Assembly: GCA_030668485.1 (NCBI GenBank)
Contig: DAOUTW010000039.1
Span: 1-41,046 of the forward strand
Direction of reading: 5' to 3'
DNA: 41,046 nucleotides
Source: Candidatus Zixiibacteriota bacterium
GTDB lineage: Bacteria > Zixibacteria > MSB-5A5 > GN15 > JAAZOE01
Within the stretch, counting starts at the first letter, position 1; each line of letters starts with the position of its first letter. The position numbers and the translations under genes were made by a program. This document shows, piece by piece, positions 21,322 to 31,456 of this stretch. The notes below the pieces were generated by a model. The model did not search any database, was not told where the DNA came from, and was given only the letters and a program-made list of their open reading frames with translations.

Positions 21322-22755
21322 TTGACAAAAAAACGTTTACCCTCAATTCTCCTGGTTTACCCCTCCTGCTTCTATTATCCGACTCATTTGGAGCGGGTGG
21401 AAATAAAAACATCCCAGTTGTGGCTGGCTTCGTATCTGAATCAGTTCTACCCGGTGACTTATGCCGATTTCGAGTATGATATCGGCCGTCCCAATACCCC
21501 GACTCAGATCAAGCGCTTCAAGCGAAAGGTCCGCCAGTACCTGGAGGAGCAGGCTTTCGATATCCTGGCTATCTCCTGCTGGACCAGCCTGTCGTACCAG
21601 GCCACTCTTGCCATCGCCCGAATATGCCGCGACCTCTATCCGGATAAGGTTATAGTTGTCGGGGGGTATCACCCTATGGCACGTCCGGAAGAGTTTATCA
21701 CCGACGATAAGGTGATCGATTATATCGTCACCCGCGAGGGAGAACTGGCCCTCAAGGCGATAGCCGATGAATTCCACAATACCGGCCGCCCCGCCGAACC
21801 TCAAATTGTCACCGGCCCTTTGGTTACCGAGGATAATTTTGTCGACTACGACTGGAACCTGGTTGAATCGTTTTACCGCCGCAATTTCCCCGAGGGGATT
21901 ACCAATAACTGCATCTACCTCTCCCGGGGTTGCCCCTTCGGATGCTCCTTCTGCATGGAACCTTTGAAAGAAAGGCGATGGCGCGTATTTTCGCCAAAGG
22001 AATCGGTTGATCATGTTATGGAAGTAGCTGAACGTTTCGATCTGTACTCGGTCGCAATCGCCGACGCCTGTTTCGGCATGCGCCCGAGTTGGAGAAAGGA
22101 GTTTCTTCGGCTGATGGTCGAACGGCAACCGAAGTTTTGGGTGGTATTCGAAACCAGGGCGGAATACCTGGACGAGGAGGATATCAAACTCCTGGCGAAT
22201 ATAAAACTCGAAATCCAGTTCGGCCTCGAAAGCGGTTCGCCGGATATGCTGCGATTGATGAAAAAAACCCGCCAGCCGGAAAAATACCTCCGGCGCTTTT
22301 CCGAAATCAGCCATCTGTTGAGTGATCACAAAATCCTGCACCGCGCCAATATGATTTTCAACCATCCCGGCGAAACACCCAAAACCTTGAATGAGACGTT
22401 TGCTTTCATCGACCGCGAACTCGAAACCGAAAATTCGTACCTGATGTGGGCCAATTGCGGATTCATGCATTTCCCCGGTTGCGAAATCGACCGCAATAGC
22501 CAATATTACGAACAAACCTTCGGCAGCCGTTTTATCAGCGGCGACTGGTGGAAAGATGAAAAGAACCAGCATGAACAATGCAAGAAATTTATCCCCTCGC
22601 GTGAACTCGATGGCGACAACTTGAAAATGTGGGAAACGATGCAGGCTGAGCGGGATGCTCGGATGCGCGATACCCTGGCCCCAAGGGCTTTTGAATTCGC
22701 TGCCCGAAAATATTTCTACGATTGGAAGGATGATTATCGATACCCGAATCGCTAA
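21322..22755 (+). CDS. B12-binding-type radical SAM protein
   Basis: 477 residues with TTG start five bases after the previous stop; GAGGAGG and TGAGG lie upstream. Residues ~1-170 have the cobalamin-binding-like Rossmann domain of this class (SILLVYPSCFYYP, DILAISCWTSLSYQATLAIA, VIVVGGYHPMARPEEF). The radical SAM core carries CX3CX2C at Cys204, 208 and 211 (RGCPFGCSFC), with the later strand IQFGLESGSPDML and NMIFNHPGETPKT typical of B12-rSAM proteins. Members methylate unactivated carbons or rearrange rings, and several act on peptides. Here it may C-methylate or otherwise tailor the modified peptides. No MTase-specific motif identifies the reaction. Confidence 0.85.
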   Translation: MTKKRLPSILLVYPSCFYYPTHLERVEIKTSQLWLASYLNQFYPVTYADFEYDIGRPNTPTQIKRFKRKVRQYLEEQAFDILAISCWTSLSYQATLAIARICRDLYPDKVIVVGGYHPMARPEEFITDDKVIDYIVTREGELALKAIADEFHNTGRPAEPQIVTGPLVTEDNFVDYDWNLVESFYRRNFPEGITNNCIYLSRGCPFGCSFCMEPLKERRWRVFSPKESVDHVMEVAERFDLYSVAIADACFGMRPSWRKEFLRLMVERQPKFWVVFETRAEYLDEEDIKLLANIKLEIQFGLESGSPDMLRLMKKTRQPEKYLRRFSEISHLLSDHKILHRANMIFNHPGETPKTLNETFAFIDRELETENSYLMWANCGFMHFPGCEIDRNSQYYEQTFGSRFISGDWWKDEKNQHEQCKKFIPSRELDGDNLKMWETMQAERDARMRDTLAPRAFEFAARKYFYDWKDDYRYPNR

Positions 22756-24487
22756 ACGGCTCTGGCAATATCTGAAGCCATATTGGAAGCTCGAAGTTCT
22801 CACCTTTTTCGTGATGTCGGTTATTGCCGTCCTCACTCTGGCGCTTCCAATAGCCATTCAGTACATGATCGATGACCTCATCCCCTGGCTCATCGAAACC
22901 GAAGACAGCAGCCTCAAACTGATGCGCGTCAGCATTTTCGGCGGCGCTCTGATGGGCCTCTACCTGGCCAATGTCCTTTTCTCATGGTGGCGCGATTATC
23001 TCGCCAGTAAAATCGGAGCTAATATTATCGCCGATATGCGTTCGGAACTGTTCTATCACCTTCAGCAGGTTTCATTACGCTTCCATCAAACTCACCAGGT
23101 CGGCGAAATGATGTCGCGACAACTATCCGACATCAACCGCATTCAAAGCCTGATGACCACTACCCTGCTGATGTTCCTGGCCAACATCCTGATGCTGACT
23201 GCCATTATGATCTACCTTCTCAATGTTAACTGGTTTTTGACCGTGATCGCCCTTATCCCGGTTCCGTTGACGATTCTCCTGTCCAACAAATTCGGGCACA
23301 GATTGCATGATATCAATCGCGGCCTGCAGGAATCGATAGCCCGTTTCTCCGCCCGAATGCAGGAAGCTTTCGTCGGTACGCGTATAATAAGGGCTTTCGG
23401 TCAGGAAAAAGCGGAAAAGGCTAAAATCGATTCTGAACTGAAAACTCTGACTGGGTACTACATCAAAAACAGCGTCACCACCTCGCTGGCCTTTAATTTC
23501 ATGCATTTCATAAATATGATCGGCCCGATTGTAGTCCTTGCCTGGGGAACCTACCTCATCGCCGGAGGATCAATGAAACTCGGCGCCCTGATGGCCTTCT
23601 ATATTCTGCTCAGTTATCTCTATTCCCCAATCAAAGACCTCGCCGCCATCAATATCGAGGTCCAGGCCTCTATGGCCTCGGTCAACCGCATTTTTGAATA
23701 TCTTGACGTTCCACCGGCCATCAAGGAATCGCCGAACCCGGTGTTGTTACCTCAAATATCAGGTGCTATCAAGCTCGAGAATGTCTGCTATTCTTATGAA
23801 GACAGCGGTTTCAGTATCGAAAATCTGAATCTCGATATCAAACCCCATCAAAAAATAGCCATCGTCGGGCCCTCCGGATCGGGCAAAACGACTCTGATCA
23901 ACCTCATTATGCGTTTCTTTGATCCCAACTCCGGCAAAATCAGCATCGACGGCGCCGATCTGCGTGATCTTCCGATTAAAACCCTGCGCGACAATATCGG
24001 CCTGGTCGATCAGGATCCGTTATTATTCAAATCGACCATTTTCAACAATATCGCTTATGCCCGGCCCGATATCGGACTTGATGATGTCATCCGGGCCACA
24101 AAAATTGCCAACATCCATGATTTTATCGACAGCCTTAAGAAAGGTTACCAAAGCGAAGTCGGCGAGCGAGGCGTCACTCTCTCCGGTGGCGAGAAGCAGC
24201 GTATGTGCCTGGCCCGAGCAATCCTCATCGATCCTCCCATCCTCATCCTCGACGAGGCTACCTCATCACTCGATTCCAACTCGGAGCAACTGATTCAGGA
24301 AGCGCTCAAAAGGGTATTGGCCGACAAAACCGCCATTATCATCGCTCACCGTCTCTCCACGGTTAAGCATGCCGACCGGATCATAGTCATGGACAACGGT
24401 AAAATCGTGGCCGAAGGGACCCATGCCGAATTACTGGAAAAATCGCCTCTCTACCGCGCCCTCGCCAGCAAACAGCTCATGCTCTGA
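22730..24487 (+). CDS. ABC exporter, fused membrane and ATPase domains
   Basis: 585 residues. The start at 22730 overlaps the end of the B12 enzyme gene by 26 bases; an earlier in-frame ATG (22655) lies deep inside that gene. The membrane domain (~1-320) has six helices, the first at ~25-45. The ATPase domain has Walker A GPSGSGKTT (380-388), Q-loop GLVDQDPLLF, signature LSGGEKQ (484-490), Walker B ILILDE and the switch IIIAHRLST. It is a type IV half-transporter acting as a homodimer, of the lipid-A/multidrug/peptide exporter kind. There is no N-terminal C39 peptidase, so it would export but not cut the peptide. Gene overlap ties it to the three enzymes, making the peptide product its likely cargo. 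Confidence 0.9.
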   Translation: MIIDTRIAKRLWQYLKPYWKLEVLTFFVMSVIAVLTLALPIAIQYMIDDLIPWLIETEDSSLKLMRVSIFGGALMGLYLANVLFSWWRDYLASKIGANIIADMRSELFYHLQQVSLRFHQTHQVGEMMSRQLSDINRIQSLMTTTLLMFLANILMLTAIMIYLLNVNWFLTVIALIPVPLTILLSNKFGHRLHDINRGLQESIARFSARMQEAFVGTRIIRAFGQEKAEKAKIDSELKTLTGYYIKNSVTTSLAFNFMHFINMIGPIVVLAWGTYLIAGGSMKLGALMAFYILLSYLYSPIKDLAAINIEVQASMASVNRIFEYLDVPPAIKESPNPVLLPQISGAIKLENVCYSYEDSGFSIENLNLDIKPHQKIAIVGPSGSGKTTLINLIMRFFDPNSGKISIDGADLRDLPIKTLRDNIGLVDQDPLLFKSTIFNNIAYARPDIGLDDVIRATKIANIHDFIDSLKKGYQSEVGERGVTLSGGEKQRMCLARAILIDPPILILDEATSSLDSNSEQLIQEALKRVLADKTAIIIAHRLSTVKHADRIIVMDNGKIVAEGTHAELLEKSPLYRALASKQLML

Positions 24488-24540
24488 GGGACTCTTCGGT
24501 TAAAATTTAAATCGGATTAATGATCGGTCTGATCGACCGG

Positions 24541-25332
24541 CTATGTTGCCAAATGCTTCTTCACCACCGCTTCGATCGCTTCCAGATCAACCTGGGTATC
24601 TTTGCAGGGGCCCAAAGGACGATAATTGGGAAAACCGATAACCGGAATATGCGGATTGACATCGATAAAACCGGACAATAGGTCACGCTCGCAGGCAATA
24701 GCGATAATCAGTGACGGGCGAATTTCACGAATTTTGCGCCGCGCTTCAGTCCCGCCGCCGGCGGTCGCAAGTTCAAACCCATAGGTCTCACGCATTTTGC
24801 GCAGGGCGGCATTATTATCTTTGGTCAGGCAACGCGGCGTCATCATCAACATTTTCTCCGGGGCAACCTTCCGGGGAGCGCTGCTGATAAACAAATTATG
24901 CAGTTTGAGGAACGAATTGATCAAATGATCGCGGGAAATACCGAAAATGCTGCCGACCCGGGTCGATATTTCCAATAGCAGGTTGACCAGTTTCGGAACG
25001 ACGATCAGCGTCGATAAAAACGGCCTCTTGGTAACCGCCCCCCAAAGGAAAAGTGCCAGCCACAAAATCAGGATTGACGACAGAGTAAAGTAGAAGATAT
25101 TGAATACTTTGCCGAGGAAATGCCCTATTTGATCAAGACGGGGATAAATCAGCCATCCAAACAACGCTGTAATACCAAGGATAGCGGTAATAGTCGCTAT
25201 CGCCACACCGACAAAAACGCGCGGGTCGGTATCTGACGAAGCCTCCGCCACTCGGCCATCCCAATCGGCCCACTCGTCACCCAGTTTCCGTTTAGGTAAC
25301 GGGCTTTCCTTATCAATCCCTTTATCAGCCAT
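24541..25332 (-). CDS. DUF116 family membrane protein
   Basis: 263 residues from ATG 25332; ATG 25362 is possible and neither has a clear ribosome-binding site. A hydrophilic lead is followed by two membrane helices (~40-62 and ~75-100). The cytoplasmic DUF116 domain (~145-263) has conserved Cys-bearing motifs: LMMTPRCLTKDNN, then IIAIACERDLLSGF, and IGFPNYRPLGPCKDTQVDL. The Cys spacing suggests metal or iron-sulfur binding, but no reaction is established for the family. It is convergent with the exporter gene, so it is not in the RiPP transcript. It starts just after the first giant dockerin paralog, on the same strand and about 55 bases away. Confidence 0.8.
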   Translation of the reverse strand: MADKGIDKESPLPKRKLGDEWADWDGRVAEASSDTDPRVFVGVAIATITAILGITALFGWLIYPRLDQIGHFLGKVFNIFYFTLSSILILWLALFLWGAVTKRPFLSTLIVVPKLVNLLLEISTRVGSIFGISRDHLINSFLKLHNLFISSAPRKVAPEKMLMMTPRCLTKDNNAALRKMRETYGFELATAGGGTEARRKIREIRPSLIIAIACERDLLSGFIDVNPHIPVIGFPNYRPLGPCKDTQVDLEAIEAVVKKHLAT

Positions 25333-25388
25333 TTTAATGAATATACGCTGCAAACAGGCCAATGCCAGAACTTTTTATGCCGACGAGC

Positions 25389-28292
25389 TTATTCCTGGGG
25401 ACAGCAATGAAGCCCGCCACTTTTAAAGAATATCGTATTTATCATCATCTGTACATCCCCAAGGTTGACATCACCGTCGCAATTGACATCGGCCCGGTCT
25501 ATGTCCGGCGGCTCCGGTCCATCGCGGAACAGAAAAGCTACAAGGCTGACCACATCGCCGATTTCAAGCATCTGATTGTCATTGATGTCCCCACAGGATA
25601 AATTAAAACCGAGATCTGTCAACGCCTGACGAAAGGCTATCAGATTATTGGGTGCCTCCATCAAAGACAACTGAAAGTTAAAAAAGACAAAACTGCCAGT
25701 GTCGGCAAGATACCTGATACCGTTGATCTGATTGTGAAAGACACTGTCAGGATACATAGACTGGTAGCTGTACAGGTATTCTACTCCCTCTCTGGGGTAA
25801 AGAAAACCAGCCAGCGGAATATATCCCTCCACCGGGATCGGAGACGATGTCGACGCTATCTTCTCGGAATCTGCCGCCAGCGGCGGATACTCCGGGGTCA
25901 GGGACAGACATCCCATCAGGTCACCACGGATTGAACCATCCAGTAAAACGATTCCGTTGGTCATGGCGCTGTCGAGAAAAAGATAATCGTGAAATAAACT
26001 CCCTTCGCCATACACTGAGACATTCGTTTTTATCATACCCAGAGCGTTGGTCGAGGCATTCGAGATTATAAACAATGCCTTGCCGCCAAAATGAAGGTAA
26101 TTCCGAATTGAATCTATCGCGGCTAACCGGAATTCCCCGCCGCGCATCTCGGAATCGAAAACAATCAACGAATAATCGCTCATTGTTTTAAACGGCAGAA
26201 ATCCATCCTCGATATCATAATAATCCATGGAAATCAACGGCTGCACGGCATCGACCAGGCGGTCGACATGACGCCGATGATAAGGATCGACGTGCACGGA
26301 ATAATCATAATTCATATCATAAAAGAGGACGCCCTTATCCAGCGCCATCGGCAGTACGGTAACCGGGCCGGTCGGATCCGATTCCAACTGCAAATCGTTT
26401 TTGGCCGCAACTTTATAATTATACCATACCCCCGACTCGGCGCCGTAATCGCGGTATTCCAGAGCTGAAACGGAGTCATATAACTCATACGCCTCTTTCC
26501 AGGCGGCGCGGTAAATCATATAGCCGGTCAAGCTGGTATCATTGTATGGGCGCCAGGTCAATACCGGCGTCAGATAATCGAGTTCTGCGGCCAGATCGCA
26601 CGGCGGATGAGGCGTGGCGGGAGTGAAAGGCAATTCAAAGGAAAATCCGGACTCCCGCCCCATGGTATCGACGACGGAAACGGCAAACAGATGTTCATGC
26701 CCCGGATTCGAAGCGAAGAAGGTAAAAATTGTATCGGTGATAGGCTCAATATGAGCCCGCCGCCAAACGTCATCGTAAATCGTGTCCTTAACATTTACAT
26801 AATAACCCGCAAGCATGCCGTTACGGCTCTGGTTCCAGGTCAGGACAACCTCGTTATCATTGTAATCCACAACCTGCAGGCCGACCGGAGGTCCCGGCGC
26901 TGGAAGCTGAAGGCCGGAACGATAGACCGAATCAGCCCGGCGATGATTGATCATCAATTCGCTGAAATTCAGACGGCTTTGGAATTCCTGCGGCAACGCC
27001 GGATCAAAATAATCCCGGAAATCGGACGGATTGACATGAAAACCCTCGGACCCAACCACGGCAAACGCGATTGTCACCGAATCATGAGGCGGCAGGTCAA
27101 AAGGTCCGTAGGAGATAAAGAACTTAGTATCGTTGACGGAATTGAGCAAGCTTCGACTCGACGGTATCCATCCGTCGGTCGAGTCATGTACGTCCATCTC
27201 AATCTGATTGTAATCCAACTCCGGATGCGACATCAGATAGTATTTGTCTTCCTGGCGATGAGCCGTCCCGAGATAATCTCCGGCGAATGGCCGGAAGGGA
27301 TCTTCGACCGTTCCCACCCGGCGAGGTCCGAAATCTCGGTCTACATTATCGTCGGAAAGCCACCAGTTGAAATTAAATGCCGGATCGGCCCCGGGAACGG
27401 ATAAGGCTGCGATAGAAATCACTCCGGGAACGGAGTTATGATCCCATTCGCCCTCCAATCCGGGATCGCCATCCATATCGAAAGCGTACGGAATAACCAC
27501 ACGGCTGGTATTGTCACCGTCATAAAGCAGCGTATCCAGAACACCCGAGGCGTCATCGGCCCAGCCATTGGCGCTATAAGCGCCGCCATAAACGTAAATA
27601 TCGGGATCGGCGATTATCCCAAACCAGCCCTCATCTATATAATCGTCATATAAGTTTTCGATAACGATTTCAATAATCACAAAATCGTCATACAGCGTAT
27701 CCTGCCAACTGTAGCTTCGCTGAGTCAGCTTTACTCCCAGTGGTATATGGCTGGTATCGTCAAACGGATTAAACCAGGTCACATACGGCGCTGTTACCGT
27801 GTCGGTGTATATGGCGACGAATTCATCATCGGCAAAATTACCGCTGCGATATACTCCCCCCTGCTCCGGATCGGGCGGCCAGAATTCATATATGCCACCC
27901 CACCAGCTATCGTATGAGCTGGAAACCAGGGTGTCGCCATTGACTATCCCCCCGACCCAGATGCCGCTTGAAAAAAGATATTGGTTATTGGTCCCGACCG
28001 GGAATACGGCATTCCCTATCCGCAAATCGGTTTCGGGATCGTTGAATGAACCGGTATAATTTCCGTAAGCCGGAAATCCACCACAGGTAATCGGCAAAGA
28101 CCAGACTCCGGCATCGTGCCGGGCAAGTCTTCGAAGCTGCGAGGCGGGAATGAGGGGAATCAGGTCGGGATCGGGCGCCACTGGCTTATAGCTCATCGGC
28201 CTTTCCGTCGGCCCCGATGGCGGCGCCGCCTGATTTGGCGAAACGAGTACAAATAGAGACAGCAACAAGCAACAGACGAAGCTCTTCATCAT
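25389..28292 (-). CDS. giant secreted protein A: FN3-like domains, amidotransferase-like fold, C-terminal dockerin
   Basis: 967 residues; two adjacent ATGs, the second (28289) better spaced from AAGGA. A signal peptide at ~1-22 is followed by a large conserved region (~40-460) with ITCGGFPAYGNYTGSFNDPE, SSGIWVGGIVNGDTLVS, YSWQDTLYDDFVIIEIVIEN and FGPRRVGTVEDPFRPFAG, which I cannot assign. Two fibronectin-type-III-like domains (~465-560 and ~565-650) follow. A Rossmann-like, glutamine-amidotransferase/ThuA-resembling region (~655-780; GVLFYDMNYDYSVHVDPYHR, YSLIVFDSEMRGGEFRLAAI) comes next. Two dockerin units end the protein (CGDINDNQMLEIGDVVSLVA and DVNCDGDVNLGDVQMMINTI). It is an extracellular protein of unknown function and the first of three paralogs. 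Confidence 0.75.
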   Translation of the reverse strand: MMKSFVCCLLLSLFVLVSPNQAAPPSGPTERPMSYKPVAPDPDLIPLIPASQLRRLARHDAGVWSLPITCGGFPAYGNYTGSFNDPETDLRIGNAVFPVGTNNQYLFSSGIWVGGIVNGDTLVSSSYDSWWGGIYEFWPPDPEQGGVYRSGNFADDEFVAIYTDTVTAPYVTWFNPFDDTSHIPLGVKLTQRSYSWQDTLYDDFVIIEIVIENLYDDYIDEGWFGIIADPDIYVYGGAYSANGWADDASGVLDTLLYDGDNTSRVVIPYAFDMDGDPGLEGEWDHNSVPGVISIAALSVPGADPAFNFNWWLSDDNVDRDFGPRRVGTVEDPFRPFAGDYLGTAHRQEDKYYLMSHPELDYNQIEMDVHDSTDGWIPSSRSLLNSVNDTKFFISYGPFDLPPHDSVTIAFAVVGSEGFHVNPSDFRDYFDPALPQEFQSRLNFSELMINHRRADSVYRSGLQLPAPGPPVGLQVVDYNDNEVVLTWNQSRNGMLAGYYVNVKDTIYDDVWRRAHIEPITDTIFTFFASNPGHEHLFAVSVVDTMGRESGFSFELPFTPATPHPPCDLAAELDYLTPVLTWRPYNDTSLTGYMIYRAAWKEAYELYDSVSALEYRDYGAESGVWYNYKVAAKNDLQLESDPTGPVTVLPMALDKGVLFYDMNYDYSVHVDPYHRRHVDRLVDAVQPLISMDYYDIEDGFLPFKTMSDYSLIVFDSEMRGGEFRLAAIDSIRNYLHFGGKALFIISNASTNALGMIKTNVSVYGEGSLFHDYLFLDSAMTNGIVLLDGSIRGDLMGCLSLTPEYPPLAADSEKIASTSSPIPVEGYIPLAGFLYPREGVEYLYSYQSMYPDSVFHNQINGIRYLADTGSFVFFNFQLSLMEAPNNLIAFRQALTDLGFNLSCGDINDNQMLEIGDVVSLVAFLFRDGPEPPDIDRADVNCDGDVNLGDVQMMINTIFFKSGGLHCCPQE

Positions 28293-28437
28293 GAATCCTT
28301 CACAGTTGCGCTTCGGACTATATAGGACAACTCAGGCGGTTAATATAATATACGCAATTTCGACCGGCAGGATACAACTTTCCTCACCGCCGGACAGGAA
28401 TTAGACTATTTCAAATCTTCTCCCTTTCAGGTCGCAA

Positions 28438-31338
28438 TTACCGGCAACAATTCAGCCCGGCGGCGTCACGAAAGATGACATTGATTATTTCCAGGGCGTC
28501 ACCGACATCGACCTCAATATCGCAATTGACATCGGCGCGGCTCATTTCGGACGGCGCTGTACCGCCGCGGAACAAATAACCAATCAATAGTACCGCATCG
28601 CCGACATCCAGCAGCTCGTCATCATTGACATCACCGCAGGTCAAATCGACGCCGAGAAATTCCAACGCCTCTCGCAACGCTCTAATATTAGACGGTTGAC
28701 CCATAAGGGAAAGTTGAAAATTAAATAAAACAAATTTGTAGCTATCGCCGGCATACGCGATGCCATTGACCTGCTCATGCAGAATACTGTCGGTGTACAT
28801 CGACTGGTAACGATAAAGGATTTCCACATCATCCTGCGGATAAATACAGCCGGCCAGTGGAATATAACCGTGGATTTCTATCGGCACATCAATTAGTTTG
28901 GCCGAATCGGCTTCGAGAACCGGGTAATCGGCGGCAATCGGGCGGCAGCCGGTCAGATCGCCCCACAGTTTACTTTCCAACAAAGCAATCCCATTGGTGA
29001 TGGCGCTGTCGAGGTGAAGGATATCATAAAAGAAATCTCCGGAAGCATATTGCCTGACTCGCGGCGGTCCAACCATCAGATCGGTGATCGAGGCATTCGG
29101 TACAATAAACAGCGCCCGCCCTCCGGACGATAAATAAAGACTGATGGAATCTAGGCCATTATACCGAAACTTTCCACCCCGCCGCTCGCAATCAAAAAGA
29201 ATGACTTCATATCGACTCATCTTTCTAAATGATAACTCATTCTCCTCGATATCATGATAGTCCATCGAAATGACCGGCTGAACAGCATAAACCATCCGGT
29301 CGACATAACGACGATGATAAGGATCGAAAGACATGGAATTATCGTAATTCATGTCATAAAAAAGGACCCCCTCATTCAATGCCATCGGCATCGCCGAAAC
29401 CGGCCCGATCAAAGACGACTCCAGTTGCATTGAGTTCTGGGCGGAAATCTTGTAATTATATTGCACCCCCGATTCGGCGCCGTAATCGTAGTATTGAAGA
29501 GCCGAAACCGAATCGTACCGTTCCAATGCCCCTGCCCAGAGCGAGCGATAAATTATATAAACCATCAAACTGGTATCGCAATATGGCCGCCAGCTTAGCA
29601 CCGGCGTCAGGCTGTCCAGCGCCACCGTCAGGCTGCACGGCGGGTGCGGCCGTCCGGGAATGACCGAAGCCGGAATTGATACATCCGATTCCCGCCCCGC
29701 CGAATCGACCAGGCTGACCGCAAAGAAATACTCATGCGAAGGCAGGAGAACTTGAAAGGAGTAAACCGTATCACTTATGGGATCGGCAAAAGCATGCCGC
29801 CAAATATCATCATAAGCGGTATCCTTGACATTCACATAATACATTACCGGCTCCGGACGACCGCTTGGCTGCCAGGCCAGATCGACATAAGCATCATTAT
29901 ATTCGGTAATGTGCAAACCCTGCGGCGGGCCCGGATGAGGCACCGTATATCCCGATTTATAAACCGAATCGGCGCGGCGCAAATCGATCATCATTTCGGT
30001 GAAATCGAGGTGACTTTGAAATATCTCAGGATGCTCCGGATCAAAATACTGATCAAAATCTCCGGGGTTGACATGGAAATCGTCAACTCCGATCATTGCC
30101 ACCGTAAACGTCACCGAATCTCCCGGAAAAAGATCAAACGGACCGAAGGAGTACAGAAACCGGGTATCATGATATCCATCAACAAATGTAGACGGTGACG
30201 GAATCCATCCATCCGTCGAATCATGAATATCCATCTCCAGTTCATTATAGTCGATCTCCGGGTACGACATGAGATAGTATTTATCCTCCTGAGTGATCGC
30301 CCGTCCCAAACCGCTTTCATAGAAGGGTCGAAATGGATTTTCAGGAGTACCCACTCTCCGGGGACCGAAGTCGATAGCGGGGTATAATCCGGGAATCCAC
30401 CAATTGAAATTGATAGTTGGGTTAACAATACTCGCTCCCAGCAGGGCGAAGGCAATAGCGCCACGAGAAGAGGTATTGGGATCCCAAGTGAAGTTGTCGA
30501 GCGGATCTCCATCCCAGTCAAAAGCGTAGGGCACCAGAAAGCGGCTCTCCGGATCATTTTCATATAGCAGAGTATCAAGTATCCCCGATGCATCATCCTC
30601 GCTACGAGGATAATAGAGATAGGATAAACTGGTATCATATATATCGGTATCGGTATGTAATCCAACCCAGCCGCTCCGGATCAAATTATTGCCGATATTC
30701 TCAATCGCAAATTCGATGATGATAAAATCATCATAGAGCGTATCCTGCCAGCTATAACTCGTCTGAGTAATTTCAATCCCGAGCGGAGTATGGATGGAGT
30801 CGATGTAATTGTAATTGCTGGTGACATAGGCCGAATCGGTCACGGTATCGGTATAAACCGCCATAAACTCATCATCCGCATACCCGCCGGTACGAACCAC
30901 TCCTCCCGCTTCCGGATCAGGGGGCCATAGTTCATTTGATGCCAACGGACTATAGATATCGAACGCCTGCGAGACAAGCGTATCTTCCCCGACGATACCT
31001 CCCACCCATAGGGACGTGGCAAAAATGCAGCTCTGTCCCTTATCTTTTGGGAATAATCCGTTAGATATAATTGAGTCTGTTTCCGGATCACGATAATACC
31101 CTACGAAGTTCAGCCAGCCGGGAAACCCTCCGCAATTGATAGGGAGATAAATCCGGCCAGCATTGTGAACCGCCAGTTGCCGCAGTTCAAAGGCAAGGGG
31201 CGATGGGTTATCGGTAGTCTCCGAGGGTGAGACCGCAAAACGGTCGGTATGCAGTATATCTTCCGGCGACGGTAGCGACATCAATGATGACCCCATCGCC
31301 ACAAGGAATAATAGAATATAAATGGATCTTCGCGTCAT
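28438..31338 (-). CDS. giant secreted protein B, paralog of A
   Basis: 966 residues, the same order of parts as protein A throughout: signal peptide, INCGGFPGWLNFVGYYRDPE, SLWVGGIVGEDTLVSQAFD, YSWQDTLYDDFIIIEFAIEN, FGPRRVGTPENPFRPF, two FN3-like domains and a Rossmann-like region (GVLFYDMNYDNSMSFDPYHR, YEVILFDCERRGGKFRYNGL). It ends in two dockerin units (CGDVNDDELLDVGDAVLLIG and DVNCDIEVDVGDALEIINVI). A and B are clearly closer to each other than to C. It lies 145 bases upstream of A. Parts of the Rossmann-like region lack any amidotransferase Cys-His pair I can point to, so a structural or binding role is likely. Confidence 0.75.
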   Translation of the reverse strand: MTRRSIYILLFLVAMGSSLMSLPSPEDILHTDRFAVSPSETTDNPSPLAFELRQLAVHNAGRIYLPINCGGFPGWLNFVGYYRDPETDSIISNGLFPKDKGQSCIFATSLWVGGIVGEDTLVSQAFDIYSPLASNELWPPDPEAGGVVRTGGYADDEFMAVYTDTVTDSAYVTSNYNYIDSIHTPLGIEITQTSYSWQDTLYDDFIIIEFAIENIGNNLIRSGWVGLHTDTDIYDTSLSYLYYPRSEDDASGILDTLLYENDPESRFLVPYAFDWDGDPLDNFTWDPNTSSRGAIAFALLGASIVNPTINFNWWIPGLYPAIDFGPRRVGTPENPFRPFYESGLGRAITQEDKYYLMSYPEIDYNELEMDIHDSTDGWIPSPSTFVDGYHDTRFLYSFGPFDLFPGDSVTFTVAMIGVDDFHVNPGDFDQYFDPEHPEIFQSHLDFTEMMIDLRRADSVYKSGYTVPHPGPPQGLHITEYNDAYVDLAWQPSGRPEPVMYYVNVKDTAYDDIWRHAFADPISDTVYSFQVLLPSHEYFFAVSLVDSAGRESDVSIPASVIPGRPHPPCSLTVALDSLTPVLSWRPYCDTSLMVYIIYRSLWAGALERYDSVSALQYYDYGAESGVQYNYKISAQNSMQLESSLIGPVSAMPMALNEGVLFYDMNYDNSMSFDPYHRRYVDRMVYAVQPVISMDYHDIEENELSFRKMSRYEVILFDCERRGGKFRYNGLDSISLYLSSGGRALFIVPNASITDLMVGPPRVRQYASGDFFYDILHLDSAITNGIALLESKLWGDLTGCRPIAADYPVLEADSAKLIDVPIEIHGYIPLAGCIYPQDDVEILYRYQSMYTDSILHEQVNGIAYAGDSYKFVLFNFQLSLMGQPSNIRALREALEFLGVDLTCGDVNDDELLDVGDAVLLIGYLFRGGTAPSEMSRADVNCDIEVDVGDALEIINVIFRDAAGLNCCR

Positions 31339-31391
31339 GTCCCCGTCCCTCCCGCGAATCGCGACCCAGCCCGATTTACGGTCTCATGAAC

Positions 31392-31419
31392 AATATAATT
31401 ACTTAGGTCTATGATGCAA
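31392..31419 (-). promoter_or_regulatory. sigma-70-type promoter before protein B
   Basis: On the minus strand TTGCAT (31419-31414), 16 bases, TATATT (31397-31392), about 55 bases before the start at 31338. Confidence 0.42.
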
Positions 31420-31456
31420 TGTTAAAATAATGTGGAACGACCACACCTGCCGATGT

